The notes below the pieces were generated by a model. It searched no databases. It worked only from the letters and a program-made list of their open reading frames with translations, and was not told where the DNA came from. From NCBI GenBank assembly GCA_010093485.1, contig MU001498.1, forward strand, positions 1,107,697-1,171,696: a stretch of DNA of 64,000 nt, written 5' to 3'. Below, in pieces: positions 1 to 12,197 of the stretch. The translations under genes were made by a program, and so were the position numbers. The DNA comes from Karstenula rhodostoma CBS 690.94. Lineage: Eukaryota; Ascomycota; Dothideomycetes; Pleosporales; Didymosphaeriaceae. Every line of letters starts with the position of its first letter. Position 1 is the first letter of the stretch.

Positions 1-808
1 TCCTCCTCTTCGCCTCGCGGTCGAGCAAGATGGTAGACCTCGTCTCGGGGTTGCATACGGCGTGGGCGAACTGCGTGGCGGCGCCGACAATCAACTGGAC
101 CCAGAAGATCCATTGCAGGGAGCAGTATTCTTCGACGAAACCACCCACGATAGCGCCAACGACCGATCCGCCGACCGAAGATAACACGAGGAATGCAACA
201 GCATATTCCTGGAAATGCACATGTCAGCTTGTCTCTGCAACCCAGCCAGGTCAAGAGGATATACGTACCTGCTCATCCGGTTCCCACATATCTGCGAGGA
301 CACCCAGCGTGACAGAGCCCCCGGCTGTCGAGAGACCACCCAAAGTCCGACAAACGACATACGTCGCGAAGTTCTTGGACAACGCGCACGGAATCTGCCA
401 TATGTTCACCAAGAACAGACTCAGCTGCTGAATAGGCCAGCGGCCGTACTCCTCACTCCACGGCGCCCACAGTTCGCAGCCAAACGCATACGCCACGAGG
501 AACGCCATCTGCGGGATACGCGCCACCTGCTTGGAAATGCCATGCTCTTCTGCGATGCGGGCGACGCCGTTGGCGTACAGCGACGCATTCATGTTCATGG
601 AGATCTGGATGCAGAAGACCACGCCTAGGATCTGCCATTTGCGCCATGTGGGGAACGAGTAGCCGAGTTTGTCCCAGGCATCGGTGTCGGTGAGCTCGAT
701 CTTGTCGTCTGAGGTGACGACGCGGTCGGTGTTGGCGGTCTTTTTTTGATCGTGGGAGGCGTCCTCGTTGCTGGTGGGGTCACGGTGGGTTTCGGGGACG
801 GACTCCAT
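1..808 (-). CDS. MFS transporter, polyamine/drug type (3' part outside window)
   Basis: Proton-coupled membrane transporter of the major facilitator superfamily, plasma-membrane DHA1/polyamine-transporter type by resemblance. Exons are 269-808 and 1-208, with a 60-nt intron (209-268, GTACGT...CAG, phase 0). The coding sequence then runs off the left edge, so only about 249 residues are visible. A charged cytosolic N-terminus of about 60 residues precedes the first membrane segments. The loop LGVLADMWEPDEQ is the usual family A-like motif after a glycine-rich helix, and EYAVAFLVLSSVGGSVVGAI opens exon 2. A PETRSTILLDREAKR stretch near the edge matches the central cytosolic loop of this subfamily. 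The ATG at 806-808 is the first Met of the frame. Substrate cannot be told from sequence. Confidence 0.85.
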
Positions 809-1943
809 GGTCGATAGGTGTTGCTTGCCGGGAGTACGTGTATCAAGTGTGGGGAGGAGGGGCGTTCAAGTTATCACAGGTTGGGTCGAAAAGAAACGAG
901 ACTTCTCTCCGCCCGTACGCTCTCGAGCCTGACAAAGGTTTCAACGGAGCAACGAGACTTGTGAAACAGCACGCACACCGCGAGCAGACAGCGCAAAGTA
1001 AATACCCCAAAGACTCACCCGTCCCCAGCGCCTCACCCGTGCCTGTACCTCCCTCCGCATCAGGCACGCGCCACCCCTGCTTCACTGACATCAACTCTCA
1101 CCAGCCTTTGTCGTACATCCTTTACCGCACCAATCTCCCCGCATTCCTTCCCACCCCCAACCCGCCAAGCCGCACAAGGCGTCCTGGCGCTTTCATGGCG
1201 TTCGTGCAGCTCAGCTTGTTCCGCTGCGCATCGAACCATGGACGGTTACTCGGCGCGGCGCGTGAACGTATGTGGTGAGCCGGCTAAGCCAGAGGATCGC
1301 GCATTGCGTCATAGCGAAGATCCGAGGCGCGGGCTGTGACTGTTGCACGGCAGTTTCTGGTTTCGCGCTGTCGCGTGGGAGCGGATTGTGATGTCATGTT
1401 CTACATGTTCTATGCGAGATGTTTCCCCAGACTCGGGCTTGTGGATGGGATGGTGGGGATGTGCGGTTGGAGTAGTGTAGGTGACCCGCAAATAGATACG
1501 CTAGGCCTCGGCAAGGGTCTGACTGCCCCAAGATCGCGAAGACCTTCGCGGATGCTTGGGGAGTTGGCTGACCGCTTGTGTAGAGTTGTAGTCTCACGCT
1601 ATGATCTCCAAGCTCAGAGAAGGAAGCTCTGCGGTAGTACAAGAAGCCAGGCACCATATGGCAGCCCGATCTAAGCAGACGGCCAATACTCAAACCTTAA
1701 TTGTTTATATCGCAATTGCGGTCACGGTCGTCTCGTCTCGAAGCTATTAGATGATGAGAAAGTATTCTTATACACTAGGCATCAAAGCGCCGTATGGAGG
1801 GTTTTCAACGTCCCTAAGACGCTACTATCTAGATAGTCCATAGCAAGCGTTTCCTCTTTCGAGATCTCGCGTCTTCTTGCTGAGATTTGCCGCATCTCAC
1901 ACCTTGCACGATCTCCTCACTCTCATGTTATACCATCGTTCGA
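809..1943. other. Intergenic, no gene seen
   Basis: About 1.1 kb between the divergent MFS start and the 3' end of the patatin-like gene. Open frames here begin at non-ATG codons and have no recognisable protein character. The part next to 808 must hold the MFS promoter and the part next to 1943 the patatin terminator, but no specific site can be supported. Confidence 0.5.
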
Positions 1944-4205
1944 TCAAAGCTGTCGCTGGGCGCCTATTAGAACCGCCGTAACGTCGTCCACACTTTTGTG
2001 GAAAGCTCGGCCAGTATCTGGACAAGCAAGATACGCCGCTGTTCTATCCCTGATCTGTTCTTCACAACACCACTCCTCCAAGGGCACGTCGTCAAGATTC
2101 GGCACATTGAATCTGAAATACTTCATCCAGCCGGCGTTTATCAAGTCCTCGTTATCCCTCTGGAATTCGAAGCACTGCCGCTCCGCATATGTGTTCCGTT
2201 TAAGGATGCTCTTCACCATCTCTCCGTTTTCTCCGTCTGGGTTCAATCCGGAGCCGGTGCCTATAGAAATTATGATCATTTTATCGTTACTGTATCTGAG
2301 GAGTTTGCGGCATTCGTAGTTGGCTTCGCGGATGGGGTTGTCCTTTGTGGTACCATAGTCCATCTGGCCCGGTTCAATAACAGAGCGCGAGATTCTCCCA
2401 TCTTGCGGAGCCGCGTAACGAGGCGCCAGTACAGCAGCTTTCATTGCTTGCCAAACAAGTACATCTTCGCTCATGTCAGGTCCAGCTATTCGTCGGGTAG
2501 GATACGTGCGCAGCACTGCAGCTTTATTCGAACCGATTGTGACCTGAGTGGTGATGGCGAACCTATCATCGACGGTAAGCTTGCCGCTTTAACTATCAGT
2601 AATGCTACTTACGCATCGGCAGAATCCTCTCGGTCATCGTAAAGACGGGCATTCACGTGTGAAAGCTCTCCAGCGACGACTTCCTTGATGGCGTTTTCCA
2701 CGCCTTGCGCGTCGTACCTGGCTGGCACTGCGTGAGGGTCGAGCGAAACAAAGTAAGCTCTTTTATCTTGGAAAACTTCTCTCGCGACGAGCTTGTAAGC
2801 TTCTCTGGCTGCGTGCGCTTGCATTCTCAACCGGCTGAGCATCAATCCTAATAAACCACCCAATGATGTACCGCCAACTAGGTCAAAGATTTGGTAGGGC
2901 TCTATATTCTGGTCGAGCTTCATGCAGATTGCACCAACGAACGCTTCCACTAGAAATGCTTGTGATAAACCGCGAATGCCGTCGCCGTCCAGCGAAAGGA
3001 TGATCTTGAAGTCTCGACGCTTGCGTGGAAGAAGGGACGGAGGCTGTGGAGATTGCTCAGGTGGAGCCAAGCCTGGTTCCTGATAGGTATCACCATAGTC
3101 ATCCAGGGGAGAGGAAGTGCGTGAAGGGGCTCGAGGTGCCGTATGAGGGCCGAAATTTATGGGTGCTTCGACCGCGGAGAGCTGCGGGTCAATGTTTGGG
3201 TTCGACTCGCCCGAAGGCGGATGATAGTCGGTATGGAATTCTGTGTGATGCGCGTGTGACTGCGACCCATGTGCCACTAGTGGCTGCGCTGGTGTCGGGA
3301 CGGATACGGCGGCGTTTGCAGGCACAGGTAAGGGTGGGAGAAAGGACACAGCCGTAGAAGCATCCGGAGAAGGCGTCAGGGAAGATATTAATGGTAGGCG
3401 ACCCACTGGAGATAATCCCGGATGTAAGACTAGCGGGTAAGTGTTTGAAGATGAAGCTGTTTGGAGTGCAGGCGCAGTGCCACCGTGGCTCGCTGGGGGT
3501 GGGTCTGATGGCGGTTGATCCAGACGACTGTGCTCGCTGGCCAGAGACAACGATCCTGTGATAGGAGGAAGTGAACGGGACACTGAAGGCGAGTTGGGCG
3601 CTGGAGAAAAAGCCGGACGCGATTGGGAAAGAGGTGACAAGGACGCGTTCAGGGCTGTTGAGGGAAAGAAGTCGCGAGTTGGTCCCGGGGAGAACTGGGC
3701 AGACAAGGGAGAATCTCCCTCTTGGGGATAGAAGAGTCGGTCCAGAGGGTCTCTTTGCCTCGATACATCGCTTCCGACGCTCGGCGAAGACGGCTGAACG
3801 ATGGACGCTGCACGGGGCAGAGGTGTCGAAGGCCATTGCTTGTATAAGGAGGAATAGCGAGCTGCATGTTCTTCTGCACCAGCGGCTATGTGTTTGATTT
3901 CAGGATCATGCGCATTGCTGTTTGAGGTTAGGAATCAGCGTCGCTCTGGTCACCTGATGGACTCACTGCCTGACCCAGCCGACGTCCCACGATTCCCATC
4001 GGCCATTGCGTAGGAACTGGATGGCGGTTGGATGATTGGGGTCGTAGAAGTAATCTAAGGGCGCAAGGACAGGGTCAGTACAGGCCAAAAGAAGGGCGCG
4101 GGTCTCATGTGAGCGCCGCTCGTTCTCGTCTAGTGGAGAGACGATATGCTCGAGTTGGGACGGGATGGCGTACAGATCTGTTCGATTGGAGAGAAGCGGA
4201 CCAAG
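1944..4205 (-). CDS. Patatin-like phospholipase (first exon not resolved)
   Basis: Predicted lipid acyl hydrolase of the patatin/iPLA2 family. Exons seen are 3967-4205, 2613-3917 and 1944-2562, joined by introns of 49 and 50 nt in consistent phase. Exon 3967-4205 starts at an acceptor (CTTAG at 4206-4210), holds no ATG, and reads LSNRTDLYAIPSQLE then NHPTAIQFLRNGRWESWDV, so a short coding exon must lie upstream. A long Ser/Pro-rich linker follows. The catalytic part has the oxyanion loop DGDGIRG, the nucleophile elbow GGTSLGG (usually GTSTGG) and the dyad aspartate in MDYGTTKDNP, so the active site is intact. The N-terminal roughly 80 residues upstream of the linker are not a domain I recognise. 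Confidence 0.82.
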
Positions 4206-4285
4206 CTAAGATCCACCCTCAGTGACATTGGTGACAAGTCGTAGGCTGGCAGGTGGATCGGAGGGGCGAGAAGGAACAATGAGCG

Positions 4286-4348
4286 GCAGGCAGGCAGGCA
4301 GGCGACGCGGTGGTCTGTGGGCTGTGGGCTGTGGGCTGTGGGCTGTGG
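4286..4348. repeat. Two adjacent short tandem repeats
   Basis: An AGGC tetranucleotide run (about 4286-4303) is followed by four to five copies of a 7-bp unit GGCTGTG (about 4314-4348). They lie just upstream of the first resolved exon of the patatin-like gene, in what should be its 5' UTR, first intron or missing first exon. Confidence 0.8.
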
Positions 4349-6275
4349 TTTGTGGCCCTGCTGTCCCCGCGCGTTACTAATGGGGATTGATTAACGTGCG
4401 TCGTGCTGCTGCAAGGGTCGGCAACAAGCAATATCGCGCGATGGACGTCGCTCTCGAGGCTGCCGGTGTCGCTGTGTTGCTGTGTCGCCGTGTTGACCTG
4501 GGCGGGCGCGGTGCGTGGAGCGATGCGCATCGCATCTGTCAACTGGGCGACCCACAGTACAGTCACGGTGCCCACATTCACGACCGTTGAAGAAGATAGG
4601 CGAGGCCAGTGAAACAAATGTTCCGTGAGCCAGACAGATCCCTCGCCTGCACATGATCCCAGTCCGCGGAACGGTCCCCATCTTATTAGGCAGCACCGCC
4701 GGGCCGAGCCGCCTTATCCGAATGGAGATCAACACATCTGCTTGGTGCCTCTTGGGAAGCGAGTGGGTGTTGTCATGGATGCAGCTTGCTCAGAGCCTTG
4801 CAGCAGGTGGGACAGACACCTCCGCCCTATTTTGAGCTTTCGAGGTGGCATCGGCCTGGGAAGATTCCACGAACCAACGTGGCGCTTTGCAGATGCTTCA
4901 GAGACGGACTTGTACAACAAAATGGGCCATCAACCTGTTGAAGGTATACCTGGGCCGTCGCGCCAACATGTCGCTCTGTGTACGTTTCCGGCTACCAGCC
5001 ATGGGTAATTGCCCAACTGTTCATGATGCATGGTTCAAAAGGACTGACACATGCGGCAGGTCCGTTGTCGATTCCGGCATCTGGAATAGATGTTGGGATT
5101 CGATACTGTTTTGGGCCAAGACCGCAAACGACGCGTCACGCCACCGTCTATCGGGAATGCCTATGTGGTGGTTTCCCCCGACAGTTTGGTCTGGTTCCGC
5201 TACGACTGGAACATATACTCGGATAAGCACACACATAAGCCTTCATGCACACTTGTGTTTCAAGTATGTATGTAGAGCCGAGTTGAAAGAACTCCAAATG
5301 TCCGCACGCGGCAGTGGAATGGATCCCACTTCCGCGACTGTACCATAAGAACTTGATGAAAGCATTATGCTATGATCTGAACGAGTGCTAGTAATTCTTC
5401 TGCTCTTCTATTTTCTTCCACTGTTCCTGTCTCTCATGGGTCCTATAGATGCTACCTTTCGAAAGCTGGTTGGGTTGAGTCGAGGTGATGCTTTGCCTGG
5501 GTCCAGTGTTCGTTCGTTTCGATTTAACGTGCTCGAACCACGGCTGCACGCCGACTCCGCAGTGCCTAGGAAGATTAGCACTACATAGCATAAGTTTTAC
5601 TCTGTTTCTGCGCCATGCAGCAACATATGCTCACTCCACGATCTGCTGAAGTGCATGATGTGTGGAGAAAACCCCGGCGCTAATAATCGCTTTTTACAAT
5701 TTCGCGTGTCGTCATTGGTTGAGCTGTTGGGAAAAGCAGCCAATCAAAAGACCGTCGCACACTCAACCTGCAATTCAACGCCCCCAAAAAGCGAACGCAA
5801 GACTGCGATCGCGAGCATGAATTTGCAGGAGACCATCTTCTGCCCCTGTGCACGCTCGTCGTGCACCGAGCTCTATTTAAGCAACGCAGAAAGGGCATTG
5901 CGGCCTTAGCGAAAAGGCACTCGCCACGGCGTTGCGCTGGGGGTCCGATCGTCCTTCGCTTGGTGTATCTTGCACGCGGCCCTGACCACCTCCCACCAAC
6001 AAACCGCGACGCCCCTCCCAACCTTCTCCATCAGAACTCTCCCCCAACACCATCGGAAAATCCGCCCTGAGTCGATTTCCCATCTAAACAGCGCATGCGA
6101 AATCGTTTGACACCCATATTGTGAATATTCACCCCCGGGAGTGGTCGCAAACGAGTCACCGCTGCTCGTCGCAGCCCTCGCCGCGGCGCTGGCCCTTGCC
6201 AGCTGCACCCAACGCCCAGGCTGGTCACGTGCGCGCAAATCTCTTTGAACGCGCTTCACATCACGACCGCCCATC
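4349..6275. other. Intergenic between patatin-like gene and EPL1
   Basis: About 1.9 kb with only spurious frames lacking proper ATG starts and splice structure. The unresolved first exon of the patatin-like gene may lie near 4390-4730 on the minus strand. The stretch immediately before 6276 carries the EPL1 promoter; no individual site can be supported. Confidence 0.45.
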
Positions 6276-8208
6276 ATGACACAGAGGGTCACCGGCCAGC
6301 GCTTTCGCCAGCGCAAGCTATCTACTAAGCAGAACCTACCTATCCTGCGCGAGCACGAGGTTGAGCAGCTCGGTGATGATGACGCGACCCGCCATATTCC
6401 CAAGGTCGAGACGGGTGTGGAAAAAGGAGAGGAAATCGTAAGTTCACGCTAGACCTATTCCATCACCACTTCGATATCAGCCGGCTTTACGACGCACCAA
6501 GAGCACACCCGTGACTTACTTGCACGGCTGCTCTGCATCTGCCCTCTCTGGTTGGTGACATGTTTGCTAATAATGCATAGGAGCACCATTTGCAAGCAGT
6601 GATATCTGCCGCTCAGGCAGCATCTCAAGGTGGAGGCAAGATTGCCCAGCTTTTCATCCCTACACCTGACGCTGTTGCAAGTAAGCTGCAATATGAGGAC
6701 CTTTACCCTAGACAGTTCACCCAACCATCGACCTACATTCGCTTCTCGTCTACCGTGGAAGACACAATAGGATGTCCGTATTGCATGACCAGCGAAGATG
6801 CTGCCTGGCTCAAGTCGTACAACCAGAAGAAGAACAAAGGTGTACAGTGCTCCGAGGACGATCTCGAGCACGTCATCAACTTCTTCGAGGAAGCCACTGC
6901 AGAGAAGCAACCATATGCTGACGTGGATAACACCCCCGTCCTCGCATTTGAGGAGCTCGAGACTTTGTTCGATGAGAGAATTCCGGAGCATGCTCGAAGG
7001 TTTGCCAAAGATGTTTACGTGCACTGGAAAGCCGAGCGCGAGCGAAGACTGAACCGTCCACTGATGCCTACGCTTAAATTCGAAAAGAATCTCGACACCG
7101 ATGATTCTGATCCGTATGTCTGCTTCCGCCGCCGCGAGGTGCGCATGCAGAGGAAGACGCGCGGTCGCGATGCCCAAGTGACCGAGAAGCTGAAGAAGAT
7201 GAGGAAGGAGCTCGAGGAAGCTCGTTTCATCATGGCTCAAGTGAAACGCCGCGAAGTGATGATCCGGGAACAGTTAGCCCTGGACAAGTTGATCTTCGAA
7301 CAACGGGGTGAGGTCAAGGAGACCAAGAGGAGACTCAGCATCAAGGGCGATGACGAAGAGCTCCTCATCAACCAGAAGGTTCGCGTTCCGCTCGACGCTT
7401 CTAATGCCCGTCGCTAATTCGTTCGCAGCCTGCTCCGAAGCCTAAGCCAAGAGTCGATACTCAAGCTCTTCAGAGGGGTATTCCTGGAATGGGTCCGAAG
7501 CCTCCAGTCACTCGTCCCGATGGTCGTCTTGTCGACTCCGATCTTGTTTATCTTGATGACCAGCTTGCGAAGAAGTCTGAGATTATCGATGGCTTCATCG
7601 AAGAGAACCTCATGAAGCACCAGAAGTGGAATGTCGGATGGGTAGATGCGACATGGCGGCCTATTACTCCACCTTTAGAACAACCCGCAGCCAAGTCAGA
7701 CTTTCGTCGCGTCTTCACAGATTCTCAGTTGCCAACACCCCCGGCATCGGTGTCTTCTGAAGAGGCTGGCGATGCGATGGCCGTCCAACACGTGAAGCAA
7801 CCTGAGCCGCGCAGAAGTGCACGGATACGGTTCGGTACTCCTCCAGACGATGTTCCTTATCAGGACCAGTCACGATACCGCCGGCGCACAGGTCGTGGTG
7901 GTCGCGTGATGATAGATCGTCGTGGCGTAAAGCGTCCTAAGCTCGACAACGAACCCATCGATGAGCGAGCGGCCGATCGGTGGAAGTTCGCCGGCGATAG
8001 TAGCGAAGACGAACAGATCTATCCTGTCGACTGGACGGACAACCTGCACATCCGGTACAGGATCATGATTGAGCGGCAAGGCGAGAAGCAACATGCTCAG
8101 CACCAAGCTGCAGCAGCTGCGGCGGCGGCGGCCCAGAATCGGAGAGCGATCGAAAACCACCAGAGGTCCTCATCCGGCCATCTGGCTCCACCCAGCGCTG
8201 GGCACTGA
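6276..8208 (+). CDS. EPL1: Enhancer of polycomb-like protein, NuA4 subunit
   Basis: Scaffold subunit of the NuA4/piccolo histone acetyltransferase complex; in yeast it bridges Esa1 and Yng2 to nucleosomes in the nucleus. Exons are 6276-6437, 6581-7378 and 7429-8208, with introns of 143 and 50 nt. The product is 579 residues, normal for fungal Epl1. The EPcA domain starts at once (MTQRVTGQRFRQRKLSTKQ, then LREHEVEQL) and continues through exon 2 (LQYEDLYPRQFTQPSTYIRF, DEDWL-like DAAWLKSYNQ). A charged coiled-coil follows around residues 240-290, then the conserved WNVGWVDATWRPITPP segment. A polyalanine tract lies near the C-terminus. Intron 2 is set by protein continuity (INQK to PAPKPKPRVD). 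It is convergent with the SET-domain gene. Confidence 0.95.
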
Positions 8209-8613
8209 GGCTTTGCACCGTTCTCTTCCCCCCCTTCTGATTTGCCTTTTTCATGATGAGACGAGTTGTTGCTTGCAGGAAACGATGTTATACCCATTTG
8301 CGTTTTTTTATTCGAACAGAGGATAGCGGCCCAGGCTCTTTTCATTGGAAGTCGTTCGAAGGTGCCTTCAGCATACTGCACCTCTATGTACACTACACTG
8401 ATCGCAGGGCGCCAGGAGGATGCGGTGAACTGCTCAGAGGATGGATTAGCAGCTGTGAGATATTGGATATGTATAGTAGGCAAGATGTATACAGGAAGGA
8501 TCGGTCGAGCGCCGAGGAAGGAAAATAAAGCTTACCATTCCATCTATTTGTATAGGCTGTGAGTGACAATCGTCGTGGGATGGGATCTGCGACCGCGCTC
8601 TCTCCAACATTCC
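8209..8613. other. Convergent intergenic, no gene seen
   Basis: 405 bp between the stops of EPL1 and the SET-domain gene. It holds the facing 3' UTRs; an AATAAA-like signal (GAAAATAAAGC near 8521) is present on the plus strand. No gene is visible. Confidence 0.5.
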
Positions 8614-10164
8614 TCATCTTGCGCGTTGCCTTTTGCCTTGCCCTGCTTCTTCTTCTTCATCGTCCGCGGGTCTTTTAGCAGAGCCGTTCGCGTTGACCAG
8701 GTCTCTTCCCCACTGTTCCAACGCCTCTTCAACCTGCTTGAGGAGCTTCTTCTCGCCTATGCGCACTTGCTTCGCGATGGCATAGCGACGTTCTTTCGAC
8801 GTGGCTTCACCCGTAAGTGACGCGCCATTAGCCTCGTTTAAATCTTCGACTAGAGTAGTACGGTATTGCTGCAGCCTGACCTGCACCAGTCGGTGCAAGA
8901 ACTCTGCGCCGTTGGCAGTAATCTTCTCGGGCTTCGGTAGTTTACCTTTGCGTTTGAGTCTTTCGAACTCGTCGTTGTCCAGCAGGAGGGTCTCGACCAC
9001 CACAATGAGTTCGGGAGCAACGCTCTCATAGATCGTGAATGGCTCGCTGGCGCAGATGTCGTAGCCGGTCTCGATGAGGTCGTTCTCATCGAGATACCCG
9101 AGACGATCCTCAGAGTAGACGTTAGCTGCGGATGCAATCTGCGCGACCAATTCGAACGGGATTTCCACGACGTCGTACTGCGCGTAGTTGTCCGTGATGT
9201 ACCCGTAGCGGCGAAGCAGATCGGATCTCGGCAGGGGTCCGTAGTCGTTGAAGATTTCCTCGCCGGCATGGACGGGCTTGAGAGCCTTCATCGACAGCGA
9301 CTCTTCTTCGTAGAACAGGCGCGCGTTGTTCCTGTCTGCGTCTGCATTGAGCATGTCCGCCATGGGCACCATGCCCTTCGGTAGGGCTTCGTCCTCGTCT
9401 TCGCTCGCATAGCCTTCCTCGTCGATCTCTTTCTGCGACAGCGCCGGCTCAACGTCGAAGGCGTACGCCATAATAAGACTGCCCATCTTATGCATGAGCA
9501 GCATTCCCGCTTCGTCCTCCATCTCTGCCGCGCGCTCCTGCGCCCTCTCATCCCCTGCGAATATCAACTGAGAAAACTCCTTAATGACCGGAATAAGCTC
9601 GGTCTTGAAGTTCTCGTCTGCGCTCTGGCGCCCAATCTTGTGCACCACGGCGGAAGACTGGAGCTCCGCGAGCTCGTCTTCGGACCAGAACATCAGGGTG
9701 TTGAATTGGTCAGGGAGGACGCGGAAGTAGGGAGCCCAGTTGGAAGCGTCGTTGTTGAAGTACTCGTAGAGCATGGCGAGAATGAGGGAGAGCCAGGGGC
9801 CGAGTGCGTCGAAGGTAGCTTTGGGGATCTCGTTTGAGAGGATCGAGTTCTCCACGGAGAGGATAGCGGAGCGGGGGATGCGGAAAAGGACTTCATCTTC
9901 GGCGATGTCTTGTGTCGCAACTGGGATGCGTTAGCTGTACTACGCGTTTATGCTTCCATGATTCTAGAGTGGAGGGCGGGGAGGGTGTGTGTCGCGGAGG
10001 AGACTGTCGTCGGGGACTATTCGTTAGCAGAGTGTGAACTCACCGACGCCACGGCCAGCTTGCACGTTACGCAAATCCTTCAGCTCTATTTTGGGGCTGA
10101 TCTCTGCACCAGATCGCTTGAGCCAGTCCAAGAAGACATGGCTGACCTCATTGAAGGAGTCCAT
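8614..10164 (-). CDS. SET-domain protein lysine methyltransferase, SETD6/Rkm4-like
   Basis: AdoMet-dependent protein lysine methyltransferase of the SETD6/RKM4 class; yeast Rkm4 methylates ribosomal protein Rpl42. Exons are 10044-10164 and 8614-9920 with a 123-nt intron, giving 475 residues. Exon 1 encodes MDSFNEVSHVFLDWLKRSGA and the start of the SET-N region (GRGV / VATQDIAEDEVLFRIPRSA). The SET core shows VPMADMLNADADRNNARL and EEIFNDYGPLPRSDLLRRYG, where NDYG is the AdoMet/lysine-channel motif. An acidic insert (EGYASEDEDEALPKG) precedes it. A Rubisco-LSMT-like substrate-binding domain follows, and the C-terminus is a basic tail (RPADDEEEEAGQGKRQRAR), probably a nuclear localisation signal. 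It is divergent from KAE1. Confidence 0.9.
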
Positions 10165-10942
10165 GGTTCTGAGAGCGGTGTGTGGGAGTGGTGGTGGTGA
10201 TGCGACTGAATATTGCGGTCAGTCGGCCCGAGGCGGGCACTGATTGGCCGTGCGCGTAGCGGCACCACGAGAGCACTGATGACCAGCCACAAATTCAGTG
10301 CAGTGTGAAAACTTCGGTAAAAGCAGACGGCTTTGTGTCCTGGAGATGCAAGCTTGGATCAATCCCTCGAGATAGTCAAAAGTCCATAGTGGCCGACTGT
10401 GGCGCGGCGCTTGAATACCAAATACCTTGCCTTCTGTCTGACCTCCTCTACTAGGAAGAAGATGCACATTATATTCACTACTTTGCTATCTATATTGGTG
10501 ATAGATATACTACCTGGACGTCCCTGCATGGGCCAGCCTGTCTTCTCGTAGCAACATGAAGACTGGATGTAAGCTGAGGCCTTCGCTGGTCGAGCTCTTC
10601 ATGGTTGATCCTGGGTAACTCAGGCGCTACTCTATGTGTTTGTGATCTGGACCTGATACTGCAGTGCCGGTGTTCACCTTCACGTGAGAAACTATTCTGC
10701 AACTCCATTCCACTCAAGACACTGACCAGCAGTGACGCTCGGTCGCTCCCATTCGTCATCAGGCCGAGAAAAGTTGTTATCGATAACCATCTCCTCGACC
10801 AATGACCCCGCAATCCACCAAGCTCCCATGAGCTGCAGCCACATAAAGGACTCGACCATCCTACACGCCCGGTGTATTCACATCCCAGAAAAGAACCCCT
10901 TTAGAACTCCTCCTTGCCTGCGCACATCCGCCAAGCCTCAAA
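10165..10942. promoter_or_regulatory. Divergent promoter region, SET-domain gene / KAE1
   Basis: 778 bp between two head-to-head start codons. No open frame with gene character is visible, so it presumably carries the promoters and 5' UTRs of both. No binding site can be named with confidence. Confidence 0.5.
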
Positions 10943-11998
10943 ATGATAGCCCTCGGCCTCGAAGGCTCCGCCAACAAAATCGGCATAGGAATAATATCCC
11001 ACGCCCCCTCCAAACCACCCGTCATCCTTGCCAACCTCCGCCACACCTACAACTCGCCCCCAGGCGAGGGCTTCCTCCCCAAAGACACCGCCTTGCACCA
11101 CCGCGCATGGGTCGTCCGCCTCATCAAGCAGGCCATCCGCCAAGCCCGCATCACCATCCCCGACATCGACTGCATATGCTACACCAAAGGGCCGGGCATG
11201 GGCGCGCCGCTGCAGAGTGTCGCGCTGGCGGCGCGGACATGCGCGCTGCTATGGGACAAGCCGCTGGTCGGCGTGAATCACTGCGTCGGCCACATCGAGA
11301 TGGGGCGGAGCATCACGGGCGCGGAGAACCCTGTCGTGCTGTACGTGTCGGGGGGCAACACGCAGGTGATTGCGTACTCGGCGAACCGATACCGGATCTT
11401 TGGAGAGACGTTGGACATCGCCATTGGGAACTGCATTGATCGCTTTGCACGCACGCTGATGATCCCAAATGATCCGTTTCCCGGGTACAACGTCGAGCAG
11501 CTGGCGAAGAAGGGGAGGCATTTTGTGGAGCTGCCGTATGCGGTCAAGGGCATGGATGCGAGTTTCTCGGGGATACTGGCGGCGGCGGATGTGTTGGCGA
11601 AGGGCCTGGATGAAAGTTTGCCCGAGGAGAAGAGGCTGAGGACGGAGGAGGGGGAACTGGTTACTAGAGAGGATCTGTGCTTCTCGTTGCAAGAGACCAT
11701 CTACGCGATGTTGGTGGAGATCACGGAGCGCGCGATGGCGCATGTGGGGAGCAAGCAGGTGCTTGTGGTTGGGGGCGTAGGTTCTAATGAGCGGCTGCAG
11801 CAGATGATGGGCATGATGGCGAGAGACAGAGGGGGTAGTGTGTTTGCGACCGACGAGCGGTTTTGCATCGACAACGGCATCATGATTGCACATGCGGGCC
11901 TGTTGGAGTTTCAGACAGGCGTTGCTACCAAGCTGGAAGACAGTACATGCACGCAACGTTTCAGGACGGACGAGGTGTATGTGGGATGGAGGGAGTAG
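10943..11998 (+). CDS. KAE1: tRNA N6-threonylcarbamoyladenosine synthase catalytic subunit, KEOPS complex
   Basis: Catalytic subunit of KEOPS/EKC, transferring threonylcarbamoyl to A37 of ANN-decoding tRNAs in cytosol and nucleus. Single exon, 351 residues, the expected length for eukaryotic Kae1. ASKHA-fold landmarks are present: [14 protein letters not shown] at the N-terminus, GPGMGAPL, the metal-ligand pair H113/H117 in [11 protein letters not shown], the phosphate loop [28 protein letters not shown], and the adenosine-side [23 protein letters not shown] closes the domain. There is no mitochondrial presequence, which separates it from the Qri7 paralogue. The unusually GC-rich 5' half still encodes a normal protein. 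Confidence 0.96.
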   Translation: MIALGLEGSANKIGIGIISHAPSKPPVILANLRHTYNSPPGEGFLPKDTALHHRAWVVRLIKQAIRQARITIPDIDCICYTKGPGMGAPLQSVALAARTCALLWDKPLVGVNHCVGHIEMGRSITGAENPVVLYVSGGNTQVIAYSANRYRIFGETLDIAIGNCIDRFARTLMIPNDPFPGYNVEQLAKKGRHFVELPYAVKGMDASFSGILAAADVLAKGLDESLPEEKRLRTEEGELVTREDLCFSLQETIYAMLVEITERAMAHVGSKQVLVVGGVGSNERLQQMMGMMARDRGGSVFATDERFCIDNGIMIAHAGLLEFQTGVATKLEDSTCTQRFRTDEVYVGWRE

Positions 11999-12197
11999 TC
12001 TTTCTGCATGTCTCAGCGACCACCATTCGTCACCTGTTTCGCGAATATGATACCCAATGTTACCTTCGTCGCAACTCACTTGTGGATACTCGTCACCTGT
12101 AGGAAAGAGAAGTGCAATTGTCCTACCGTGCTATCGATGTCACGCCACACGACGACTACCTTTGCAGGTTGAGCCAAAAGTCGACAGCACACAGCGT

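Noticed and set aside
838..1278. 146-codon plus-strand open frame beside the MFS gene
   Set aside because: Begins at GTG and lies in the MFS promoter region; composition is not protein-like.
4845..5348. 167-codon plus-strand open frame
   Set aside because: Begins at GTG, has no splice structure, no family text and no neighbouring gene signals.
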